Assembly: GCA_009996555.1 (NCBI GenBank)
Contig: JAACZX010000161.1
Location: forward strand, 1-5,891
Reading direction: 5' to 3'
Source: Chitinophagaceae bacterium
Lineage (GTDB): Bacteria; Bacteroidota; Bacteroidia; Chitinophagales; Chitinophagaceae
DNA: 5,891 nucleotides
A program made the position numbers and the translations under genes. Below the pieces are notes generated by a model. It had not been told where the DNA came from and made no database searches. It saw nothing but the letters and a program-made list of their open reading frames with translations. Positions 1 to 5,861 of this stretch are shown one piece after another. Position 1 is the stretch's first letter. Each line of letters starts with the position of its first letter.

Positions 1-10
1 TTCGGAACCT

Positions 11-45
11 CACTCACTACTGACTACTCACTATTCACTACTTCG
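11..45. repeat. Imperfect heptanucleotide tandem repeat
   Basis: Five successive 7-bp units can be read from position 11: CACTCAC, TACTGAC, TACTCAC, TATTCAC, TACTTCG. The consensus is about TACTCAC, and most units differ from it at one position; the last differs at three. The array ends immediately before the stop codon of the minus-strand nucleotidase gene (stop at 46-48), so it lies directly downstream of that gene. Read on the minus strand, the unit nearest the gene is GAAGTAG, close to the GAAGTAC heptamer found upstream of the same gene. No hairpin or T-tract terminator is visible here. The array may continue to the left of the window. Confidence 0.6.
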
Positions 46-744
46 TTAAAATATCTCTTCCAACTCTCTCAAATGCGTAATCACATACGTCGGCTTTATT
101 CCTTTTAAATCAGCATTGATGTGATTGACAAAGATGGAATCCATTCCGGAGTTGATGGCGCCTTTAATATCTGCATCTAAATTATCACCAATCATAATGC
201 TTTGCTGCAACTCTGCGCCGGTTATGCGCAAGGCATAATCAAAAATTTCTTTATTGGGTTTTACGCTGTTGCTTTTTTCGCTGGTGATCACTTCTTCAAA
301 ATAATGTCCCAGCTTACTGTTGTCTAACTTTCGCCATTGTGTTTTTTCAAACCCATTGGTGATTAGGTGCAGCTTGTAATTTTTGTCTTTTAAGTGTTGC
401 AGTATTTCGTGCGTGTACGGAAAAAGGTTTTGTTTGGTGGGCAGCACTTCTAAAAAATAACCACTCATTTTACGGGCCAGCTCTTCGCTTCCGTTCTTAA
501 ATTCAAGCAGTGTGCGCCACATCCGTTTCCATTTCAGGTCATCAGCTGAAATATAACCATGATGGTAACGGTCCCACAGCACTGCATTGTGATGCAGGTA
601 GTGTTTGCAGAAAAGATCAAAATCATCTACACCAGCATTCTTCAACTCAAGTTCTTTGTACACATCGGCCAGTGTTTCCATGGCGTTTGCATCAAAATCC
701 CAGAGTGTATGATCAAGATCGAAGAAAAGATGACGATATTTCAT
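46..744 (-). CDS. YjjG/YfnB-family noncanonical pyrimidine nucleotidase (HAD superfamily)
   Basis: A 232-residue cytoplasmic phosphatase of HAD subfamily IA. All four HAD motifs are visible. Motif I is DLDHT at residues 9-13, with nucleophile D9 and acid/base D11. Motif II is T129 in LITNGF. Motif III is K162 in SVKPNKEIF. Motif IV is GDNLDAD at 186-192, which supplies the Mg2+-binding acidic residues. Residues of about 20-90 form the helical C1-type cap. The DLDHTLWDFD start, the KPNKEIF stretch and the length match the YjjG/YfnB type. Studied members dephosphorylate dUMP, dTMP and damaged or analogue pyrimidine nucleotides, which suggests a house-cleaning role; the exact substrate here is inferred. 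The frame extends upstream to a GTG at 786, but M1 at 742-744 is chosen because MKYRHLFFDLDHT is the normal family N-terminus and the extension would run through the inverted repeat. The gene is divergent from the SDR gene and shows no sign of damage. Confidence 0.9.
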   Translation of the reverse strand: MKYRHLFFDLDHTLWDFDANAMETLADVYKELELKNAGVDDFDLFCKHYLHHNAVLWDRYHHGYISADDLKWKRMWRTLLEFKNGSEELARKMSGYFLEVLPTKQNLFPYTHEILQHLKDKNYKLHLITNGFEKTQWRKLDNSKLGHYFEEVITSEKSNSVKPNKEIFDYALRITGAELQQSIMIGDNLDADIKGAINSGMDSIFVNHINADLKGIKPTYVITHLRELEEIF

Positions 745-748
745 AACG

Positions 749-755
749 CAAAGTA
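749..755 (-). promoter_or_regulatory. Possible -7-like element of the nucleotidase gene
   Basis: On the minus strand TACTTTG lies 4 nt before the ATG at 744. It resembles the Bacteroidota -7 box TAnnTTTG but is one base shorter, and I see no matching -33 TTG at the right spacing. It overlaps the outermost heptamer of the neighbouring inverted repeat. If it is functional, the transcript would be nearly leaderless. Confidence 0.2.
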
Positions 756-820
756 CGATGTACGAAGTAAGAAGTACGTTTGGCACAAAAAAAAGTTCGT
801 ACTTCGTACTTCGTAAATCG
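750..820. repeat. Heptamer-built inverted repeat between divergent genes
   Basis: The left side reads as four 7-bp units (750-777): AAAGTAC, GATGTAC, GAAGTAA, GAAGTAC. The right side reads as three (799-819): GTACTTC, GTACTTC, GTAAATC. The two sides are reverse complements. Positions 756-778 pair with 798-820 over 23 bp with two mismatches, around a 19-nt spacer (779-797) that contains an A8 run. The element fills the whole gap between the nucleotidase start (744) and the SDR start (828), and its edges lie 11 and 7 nt from the two ATGs. It could be a dispersed intergenic repeat, a cruciform or a regulator-binding site; the sequence alone does not decide. Confidence 0.75.
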
Positions 821-827
821 AATTTGT
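821..827 (+). promoter_or_regulatory. Possible -7-like element abutting the SDR start
   Basis: The sequence AATTTGT sits directly against the ATG at 828. It carries the TTTG half of the Bacteroidota -7 box, but the expected TA two bases further upstream is replaced by CG, and no -33 TTG is seen at normal spacing. Transcription starting from it would begin at or inside the start codon, giving a leaderless message. This is a weak call, made because the same ATTTGTAT string occurs before batD, where the full box is present. Confidence 0.2.
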
Positions 828-1544
828 ATGAATGTTGTTATCACCGGGGCATCCAGAGGAATTGGCAAAGCTGTTGCAGAAGTATTTGCAGCAAATGGCC
901 ATGCATTGTATCTCAGTTCAAAAAATGAAGTAGCCATGTACAAGGCTATGGCTGAAATGCAGGACAAATATCCCGGTGTAAAGATCAAGGCAAAAGCAAG
1001 AGACCTTAGTAAACGGGAAGAAGTGGAGAGTTTTGGACAATGGGTGCTTGATAATGGTTTTCATATTGACGTGCTGGTAAATAACGCAGGCAACTTTTTG
1101 CCCGGCAGTGTATATAACGAGGAGCAGGGTTTCCTGGAAGAAATGATCGCCACCAATCTTTACAGTGCTTATCATCTTACCCGTAAACTTCTGCCGCAAA
1201 TGATGAAACAAACTCCTGTATCAGGTACCCGTGGACATATTTTCAACATGTGTTCTATTGCATCCTTAAACGCCTATAAAAACGGCGGCGCTTACAGTAT
1301 CAGCAAATTTGCCATGCATGGCTTCAGCAAAAACCTGCGGGAAGAAATGAAACCTCATCTTATAAAAGTTACTTCTGTTTTTCCCGGTGCTGTTATGACC
1401 GATTCATGGGGCGATTTCGACAATTCCACACAACGTATAATGGAAGCAACAGATATTGCCCGCATGATCTATGCCAGCTCTCAACTTTCGCCACAGGCTT
1501 GCGTGGAAGACATTACCATCCGCCCACAGCTGGGCGATCTGTAA
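828..1544 (+). CDS. Short-chain dehydrogenase/reductase (SDR) family oxidoreductase
   Basis: A 238-residue cytoplasmic NAD(P)(H)-dependent oxidoreductase of the classical SDR type, with the usual length. The Rossmann cofactor motif TGASRGIG is at residues 6-13, with NNAG at 85-88. The complete catalytic tetrad is visible: N110 (in ATNLYSAYHL), S143 (in NMCSIAS), Y156 and K160 (YSISK). PG at 186-187 followed by T191 is the usual segment lining the cofactor pocket. R10 after TGAS hints at a preference for NADPH, as in FabG-like enzymes, but the substrate cannot be read from the sequence. The start at 828 puts the Rossmann strand at the N-terminus as the family requires. An upstream TTG at 780 in the same frame would add 16 residues translated from the inverted repeat and is rejected. 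The gene is divergent from the nucleotidase and followed after 71 bp by batD, which has its own -7 box, so co-transcription is not needed. Confidence 0.92.
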   Translation: MNVVITGASRGIGKAVAEVFAANGHALYLSSKNEVAMYKAMAEMQDKYPGVKIKAKARDLSKREEVESFGQWVLDNGFHIDVLVNNAGNFLPGSVYNEEQGFLEEMIATNLYSAYHLTRKLLPQMMKQTPVSGTRGHIFNMCSIASLNAYKNGGAYSISKFAMHGFSKNLREEMKPHLIKVTSVFPGAVMTDSWGDFDNSTQRIMEATDIARMIYASSQLSPQACVEDITIRPQLGDL

Positions 1545-1600
1545 AAATTGTTTTAACAGCAACTTACATCAATGGCAAACATTCAAGCGTAGCGTTGTTC

Positions 1601-1608
1601 TAAATTTG
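1601..1608 (+). promoter_or_regulatory. Bacteroidota -7 promoter box upstream of batD
   Basis: TAAATTTG is an exact match to the Bacteroidota housekeeping -7 consensus TAnnTTTG. It ends 7 nt before the ATG at 1616, so the transcript would have a leader of only a few bases or none. I cannot find a clear -33 TTTG/TTG at the usual spacing (around 1575-1583). The location in the gap after the SDR gene and the exact match support the call; the missing upstream element lowers confidence. Confidence 0.5.
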
Positions 1609-1615
1609 TATACAC

Positions 1616-3430
1616 ATGTTGCAGCATCGCTTATATCGCTTACTGGTAGCAGGATTTCTGCTATTGTCGTTTACTTCGGCAGCGCAGGTAAAACTGTCCA
1701 TTATACCCAGCAAAACAGTCGTGCAGCAAAACGAAAGTTTTCAACTGCAGTTTGTTATTGAAGGTGCAAGCCAGGTAGATGATTTCATTCCTCCTTCTTT
1801 CCGCAATTTTGAACAGTTGTCGGGCTTTGAACAAACCACCGGCTATACATGGGTAAATGGTGCTTTGTCGGAATACATGACCTACAGCATTATCCTTCGC
1901 CCAAAAATAAAGGGCCGCTTACCTATTGCCTCCGCTATTGTAAAAGCAAAGGGTAAAACGTATACTTCTTCACCCATCAGCATTTTTGTAAAAGAAGCAA
2001 TTGCCACAAAACAGGCGGAAGAAGAACGTCCCGATTATTACCTGATGCCCGGCGAAAATGTAAAAGAGAAGATCGCAAAGAACCTCTTCATTAAAGCAAC
2101 AGTTGACAAGCGTAGTTGTTATGTGGGCGAACCGGTGCTGGCAACATTTAAATTATTTACACGCCTCGACAGTGAATCGAAAGTGGTGAAACGTCCATCG
2201 CTCAACGGTTTTTCGGTAGTGGATATGGAAGAGCCTGAAGCCGGTTTGTTTTCAAAAGAAATGTACAATGGTAAAATGTACAACTGCTATCTTATCCGCA
2301 AAGTACAGTTGTTTCCATTGCAATCGGGTGAGTTGGTAATTGAACCTGTTGAAGTGGAAAATCTTGTAAGGTTGATCAAAGCAAATACACGCAGTTCTAA
2401 AGAAACAAACACCTGGCTGGATGCGGTGATGGAAAAAATGAAAGAGGCTGATGTGACAAGCGGAGATGTGATAGAAGAACGGATCGTTTTAAAAAGTGAT
2501 TCACTAAAAGTAAAAGTGCTGGATCTTCCTGAAAAAAATAAACCCGAAAATTTTAACGGAGCCGTTGGGTCGTTTAGCATGGAGGCATCGCTGCTTGAAA
2601 AATCCATAGCCGCCAACGATTATGCCACCTTGCGTGTGGTTATTAAAGGCAAAGGCAATTTGCCAATGATCACTGCACCTGTTGTCAGCTGGCCTTCAGG
2701 TGTTGATTCGTTTGATGCAAAGCTGAATGAACAACTTGATAAACACACAGCACCCATCAGCGGTACAAAAACATTTGATATTCCTTTTGCCGTTTCAAAG
2801 GCAGGTTCGTTTACCATACCAAGGATCAACTTCACCTACTTTGATGAGCATACAAAAACATATCATACTATTACCAGCGACAGTATGCAGTTAAATGTTA
2901 CTGCAGCTGTTAAACGCAAAGTACCTGTTTTTAAAAACGAAGTGGTGGAAGCTGCAACGCCACGTTGGGTATGGGTGTCTGGTGTGGGTGGCTGTTTGCT
3001 CATGGTCATTGCAGGTGTATTGGTATTTCAACATAAAAGAAGCCAGCCAAAACCACAGCCGCCAATTGTGGAACAGGCAAATGAAGAAGATATTCAGCCA
3101 CAAAAAACAATACAGGCATACCTGCAACCTGCTGCTTATGTGCTGGAAGGATTGCACCCCAAACAGTTTTACTCATTGTTGTTGCAAGGCGTGCAGGATT
3201 TTTTAATTGAACGCTATCAGCTTGAATCGCAAAACATCAGTAACACACAGCTTGCGCATGTACTGCAGGCAAATCATCAGCCCGGTCTTGCAGAAACATT
3301 CCAGGAACTTGCACAGGCTTGCGAACTGGCTGTATTCAGCCCGGTACAAATAGCCGATGACAGAACACAGCTGTTCAATAAAGCAAAGGAGTTTATGCAG
3401 GCGGTTGATAACACAGAACCTGCTTCATAA
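1616..3430 (+). CDS. batD: BatD-family aerotolerance protein
   Basis: A 604-residue inner-membrane protein with the BatD architecture. A signal peptide spans residues 1-23 (hydrophobic LLVAGFLLLSF, Ala-rich end before QVKL). A large beta-rich periplasmic region of about 25-430 opens with the family pattern VKLSIIPSKTVVQQNESFQL, and IILRPKIKGRLPI follows near residue 85. One transmembrane helix is at about 451-471 (WVWVSGVGGCLLMVIAGVLVF). HKR follows it, placing the remaining 130 or so residues in the cytoplasm. This tail is helical, with FYSLLLQGVQDFLIERYQL and CELAVFSPVQIADDRTQLF, as in other Bacteroidota BatD proteins. Bat proteins were named from the Bacteroides aerotolerance operon and are linked to oxidative-stress tolerance and the cell envelope; the molecular role of BatD is unsettled. 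MoxR, DUF58, BatA, BatB and BatC genes usually lie alongside but are absent here. M1 at 1616 is required for the signal peptide. There is no Shine-Dalgarno sequence. Confidence 0.85.
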   Translation: MLQHRLYRLLVAGFLLLSFTSAAQVKLSIIPSKTVVQQNESFQLQFVIEGASQVDDFIPPSFRNFEQLSGFEQTTGYTWVNGALSEYMTYSIILRPKIKGRLPIASAIVKAKGKTYTSSPISIFVKEAIATKQAEEERPDYYLMPGENVKEKIAKNLFIKATVDKRSCYVGEPVLATFKLFTRLDSESKVVKRPSLNGFSVVDMEEPEAGLFSKEMYNGKMYNCYLIRKVQLFPLQSGELVIEPVEVENLVRLIKANTRSSKETNTWLDAVMEKMKEADVTSGDVIEERIVLKSDSLKVKVLDLPEKNKPENFNGAVGSFSMEASLLEKSIAANDYATLRVVIKGKGNLPMITAPVVSWPSGVDSFDAKLNEQLDKHTAPISGTKTFDIPFAVSKAGSFTIPRINFTYFDEHTKTYHTITSDSMQLNVTAAVKRKVPVFKNEVVEAATPRWVWVSGVGGCLLMVIAGVLVFQHKRSQPKPQPPIVEQANEEDIQPQKTIQAYLQPAAYVLEGLHPKQFYSLLLQGVQDFLIERYQLESQNISNTQLAHVLQANHQPGLAETFQELAQACELAVFSPVQIADDRTQLFNKAKEFMQAVDNTEPAS

Positions 3431-3441
3431 CGATAGCGTTT

Positions 3442-3525
3442 TTACTTCAACCTGTTTTGTAGCTGCTGAAGTTTGCAGGCAGAATTATTTTTCCATTCGT
3501 CAAAGTTTCGTGAATAGAACTGCAT
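3442..3525 (-). CDS. Possible 27-residue small ORF between batD and the DUF885 gene
   Basis: In the 139-bp gap between the two plus-strand genes, the minus strand has an ATG-to-TAA frame of 27 codons. The peptide starts MQFYSRNFDEWK and ends CKLQQLQNRLK; it is charged, has W, F and Y residues, and would end in an amphipathic helix. Seven codons further upstream in frame there is a TGA, so it is not the tail of a longer open gene in this window. No Shine-Dalgarno sequence, -7 box or terminator supports it. The protein-like composition is the only argument; chance or a decayed gene remnant is equally possible. I do not recognise it. Confidence 0.2.
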   Translation of the reverse strand: MQFYSRNFDEWKNNSACKLQQLQNRLK

Positions 3526-3569
3526 GAGTTTGTTACATTGTGGGAAGCTTCATTCCAAAACTCAATTGT

Positions 3570-5279
3570 ATGTTCAATCGTTTTTTAGTTTTCATTCTCC
3601 TGCTTGTTACAGCTGGCACAGCCTCAGCACAAAACGGTGAGGCGGGCCGCATGTATGGTCTTATCAATCAATACAACGCTGATGCTGTTATGCTTCAGCG
3701 GAAGTATGTGATTAAAAATTCGCCGGAATATTTTGATCGTATGAAACGGTTTTACAACGATTGGCTTAGCAGAATGACGAAGCAACCTTTCCAGTCGTTT
3801 GCAACAAACGACAGGGTGGATTATGTTTTACTCAAGCGGAATATCAAAAAAGATCAGGGACAGTTGCTGGCAGATGAAGAGCAATACAAATCAATTGTGC
3901 AAACAATTCCATTTGCAAAATACATTACTGCATTTGAGGCAAAGCGAAGAGTGGGGCAACAGCAACCCGGCAAAGAAACAGGTGCATCATTTGTTCAGCT
4001 GAAAGATGAAACTGAACAAACAATGAAGCAACTGGAAGGCAATAGCGGCCTTTCGCCGCAACAGTTTCAAACAGCTTCTGCTGCAGTAACCGATCTGCGC
4101 CGTGCATTTAACGAAGCATTTAAATTTTATGACGGGTACGATCCGCAGTTTACAAAAGGAGCCAAGGCAGCTTATCTTGATGCAGATACCACACTTGGCA
4201 AATACATTTCGTTCTTAAAAAGGAAAGCAGCAGCTGTGCAACAGAAAGATGATGGTACCGGTATCATTGGTAACCCGATTGGCAGAGAAGCGCTCATTCG
4301 TGATCTGCAATTTGAAATGATCCCTTACACACCGGAACAGCTGGAGGCTATTGCCATGCAGGAATTTGCATGGTGTGATAAAGAGATGTTGAAAGCTGCA
4401 CAGCAAATGGGTTTTGGTAACAACTGGAAAGCAGCGCTGGAAAAAGTAAAGAATAATTATGTAGAGATTGGCAAGCAGCCAGAGCTTGCAAAATTTCTTG
4501 CAGAAGAAGCGATTGCATTTATCGAGCAACGTCAGCTGGTAACCATTCCCGAAATGGCAAAGGAAGGCTGGCGTATGCGCATGCTCACACCCGCTGAGCA
4601 AAAATTTGCACCTTTCTTTTTAGGTGGCGAACAAATTCTGATTGCTTATCCAACAGAAGATATGAATGAAGCCGACCGTATGATGACGCTGCGTGGCAAC
4701 AACCGTCATTTTTCAAGAGCAGTGGTGCATCATGAACTGATACCCGGCCATAACCTGCAGTATTATATGAACAGCAGGTACAAGCCTTACCGCAGTTCGT
4801 TCCGCACATCTTTCTGGGGCGAAGGATGGGCACTGTGGTGGGAGATGCTGTTGTGGGATAATAATTTTGCAACCACACCGGAAGATAAGATCGGCATGTT
4901 GTTCTGGCGCATGCACCGTTGTGCACGCATTATTTTTTCCATGAACTACCACACAAATAAATGGACGCCGAAACAGTGCATTGATTTTTTGGTTGACCGT
5001 GTTGGTCATGAACCGGCAAATGCCGAAGCAGAAGTGCGCCGCTCGTTTACCGGTGGCTATGGACCTCTTTACCAGGTAGCTTATATGCTGGGTGGTTTGC
5101 AGTTTAAAGCCCTGCATACTGAATTGGTGAAAAGTGGTAAGATGACGAACAAAGTTTTTCACGACCGCATTTTACAGGAACACAATATGCCCATTGAAAT
5201 GGTGCGTGCCGTGTTGATCAATCAACCACTAAAAGAAAATCATGTAACGGGCTGGAAGTTTGCAGGAGAGGTGAAGTAG
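3570..5279 (+). CDS. Secreted DUF885-family protein, putative zinc metallopeptidase
   Basis: A 569-residue exported protein. A signal peptide spans residues 1-20 (MFNRFLVFILLLVTAGTASA, cleavage before Q21). The rest is one long, mostly helical DUF885 domain. The signature is intact: VVHHELIPGHNLQ, with H388, E389, P392, G393 and H394, followed by GEGWAL at 417-422, where E418 is the likely third metal ligand 29 residues after E389. A further family-like block is GYGPLYQVAYMLGG at about 496-509. The HE-x-x-PGH plus GEGWAL layout resembles gluzincin-type zinc peptidases, so a periplasmic or secreted peptidase is the best guess; no substrate can be named. The frame also opens at a GTG at 3540, but M1 at 3570 begins a textbook signal peptide and the extra ten residues (MGSFIPKLNC) would spoil it. 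There is no Shine-Dalgarno sequence; ATTG-T precedes the ATG. It is probably monocistronic, separated by 139 bp from batD, and convergent with the lipoprotein gene. Confidence 0.85.
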   Translation: MFNRFLVFILLLVTAGTASAQNGEAGRMYGLINQYNADAVMLQRKYVIKNSPEYFDRMKRFYNDWLSRMTKQPFQSFATNDRVDYVLLKRNIKKDQGQLLADEEQYKSIVQTIPFAKYITAFEAKRRVGQQQPGKETGASFVQLKDETEQTMKQLEGNSGLSPQQFQTASAAVTDLRRAFNEAFKFYDGYDPQFTKGAKAAYLDADTTLGKYISFLKRKAAAVQQKDDGTGIIGNPIGREALIRDLQFEMIPYTPEQLEAIAMQEFAWCDKEMLKAAQQMGFGNNWKAALEKVKNNYVEIGKQPELAKFLAEEAIAFIEQRQLVTIPEMAKEGWRMRMLTPAEQKFAPFFLGGEQILIAYPTEDMNEADRMMTLRGNNRHFSRAVVHHELIPGHNLQYYMNSRYKPYRSSFRTSFWGEGWALWWEMLLWDNNFATTPEDKIGMLFWRMHRCARIIFSMNYHTNKWTPKQCIDFLVDRVGHEPANAEAEVRRSFTGGYGPLYQVAYMLGGLQFKALHTELVKSGKMTNKVFHDRILQEHNMPIEMVRAVLINQPLKENHVTGWKFAGEVK

Positions 5280-5284
5280 GTAAC

Positions 5285-5713
5285 TCAATGACCGTTTGCA
5301 GAATTGCTGTTAGATAAAGATGTTATTGTGCCGAAATATGTATTTCTGATTATACAATCGAATTGATTTGTTTGTACAGGTGGAGATACGCTAAAGGAAG
5401 GGCGTTGTGAAAAGTAAATAGTTACTTTTTCGTGGGTGTTAAAGGTCTTGTTTGTATTGCATAGCCAAAGTATTCTGATAGTATCGTTGTTGTTTGTTCT
5501 TATTATTGTTTGTGATGCACTTGCTAACACGCCACAATGAAATGAAGCATTTGTATGGTAAAGTACGGTTCCATGCAATGTGTCAACAGCGTTTTTGTAT
5601 TGCCAATCATTCCGGCATGTGTTGGCTTCCGCATATTTGCGTTTAAATGCTTTTCTGTTTATACAGCTAAAGCAAAAGAAACAGATTAACAGTATAGTTA
5701 ACAGGCGGGTCAT
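5285..5713 (-). CDS. Small cysteine-containing lipoprotein of unknown function
   Basis: A 142-residue protein with a lipoprotein signal. R3 is followed by the hydrophobic LLTILLICFFCFS and then C17 as the lipidated cysteine; the lipobox CFSC is loose at -3, which Bacteroidota tolerate. After C17 comes INRKAFKRK, strongly basic and lacking the acidic surface-export signal known from Flavobacteriia and Bacteroides, so a periplasm-facing anchor is more likely. The mature part has four more cysteines (C33, C60, C85, C120), enough for two disulfides. The beta-strand-like pattern includes HCGVLASASQTI, NDTIRILWLCN and FDCIIRNTYFGTI. It looks like a small Bacteroidota-restricted lipoprotein family for which I know no function. 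The start at 5713 is the only one that gives a signal peptide. The stop codon lies 5 bp from that of the convergent DUF885 gene. Upstream on the minus strand is TATCTTTA (5733-5740), a 7/8 match to the -7 box. Confidence 0.7.
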   Translation of the reverse strand: MTRLLTILLICFFCFSCINRKAFKRKYAEANTCRNDWQYKNAVDTLHGTVLYHTNASFHCGVLASASQTIIRTNNNDTIRILWLCNTNKTFNTHEKVTIYFSQRPSFSVSPPVQTNQFDCIIRNTYFGTITSLSNSNSANGH

Positions 5714-5732
5714 TTTTTGTTGAGGATCTTTC

Positions 5733-5740
5733 TAAAGATA
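5733..5740 (-). promoter_or_regulatory. Weak -7-like box upstream of the lipoprotein gene
   Basis: On the minus strand TATCTTTA matches TAnnTTTG at all fixed positions except the last. It lies 19 nt before the ATG, a more usual spacing than for the other genes in this window. No -33 TTG is found at 17-23 bp upstream, so the call is tentative. Confidence 0.25.
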
Positions 5741-5748
5741 GGAAATGT

Positions 5749-5804
5749 ACGCAGCCTGCCATCGTTCGGTGTTTTTCACTAACGACACATGCACATAGCT
5801 GCGT
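5749..5804. repeat. Nested hairpin-forming sequence (REP-like block, left part)
   Basis: Three stacked inverted repeats share one axis. The outer ACGCAGC (5749-5755) pairs with GCTGCGT (5798-5804). The middle TCGTT (5762-5766) pairs with AACGA (5781-5785). The inner GTG (5769-5771) pairs with CAC (5777-5779), around a T5 loop. Unpaired bulges separate the stems. The result is a long, interrupted hairpin of the kind seen in REP/BIME elements or folded single-strand recombination sites. It lies in the non-coding stretch upstream of the lipoprotein gene. Confidence 0.5.
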
Positions 5805-5825
5805 TTGATTTGTTATAATTTATGC

Positions 5826-5846
5826 GGTTGGTCGGGAGACGCAACC
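5826..5846. repeat. Hairpin with GNRA-type tetraloop (REP-like block, right part)
   Basis: GGTTG-GTC (5826-5833) pairs with GAC-G-CAACC (5838-5846), giving eight base pairs with one bulged G (5841) around the loop GGGA, which fits GNRA. The segment is markedly richer in G+C than the flanking DNA. On the plus strand a T8 tract (5855-5862) follows after an 8-nt spacer, so it might act as a poor intrinsic terminator, but the spacer argues against an efficient one. Confidence 0.55.
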
Positions 5847-5861
5847 TCGGCGTGTTTTTTT

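Noticed and set aside
11..45. CRISPR array
   Set aside because: The repeats are 7 bp with no spacers; this is a simple tandem repeat.
745..786. In-frame N-terminal extension of the nucleotidase to a GTG at 786
   Set aside because: The 14 extra residues are translated from the heptamer inverted repeat, and the known family N-terminus begins at the internal ATG, just before FFDLDHT.
780..827. In-frame extension of the SDR to a TTG at 780
   Set aside because: The extra 16 residues derive from the repeat and would put sequence before the first Rossmann strand, which is normally at the very N-terminus.
713..988. Other open frames lying opposite or inside the annotated genes, for example the minus-strand frame at 713-988
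   Set aside because: They overlap well-supported genes, have no recognisable motifs and look like shadows of the true coding frames.
3429..3443. AACG-ATAG-CGTT hairpin followed by T residues after batD as an intrinsic terminator
   Set aside because: The stem is only 4 bp and A+T-containing, and the T run is short; too weak to call.
3444..3472. ACTTCA ... TGAAGT inverted repeat in the batD-DUF885 gap
   Set aside because: Six base pairs with a 17-nt loop and no T tract; this can be expected by chance.
3540..3569. GTG start ten codons upstream in the DUF885 frame
   Set aside because: It would place polar residues and a proline before a textbook signal peptide that starts cleanly at the ATG at 3570.
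5749..5822. Integron attC site
   Set aside because: The fold is suggestive, but I find no GTTRRRY/RYYYAAC core pair at the ends (GTTATAA does not fit), and there is no cassette structure in the window.
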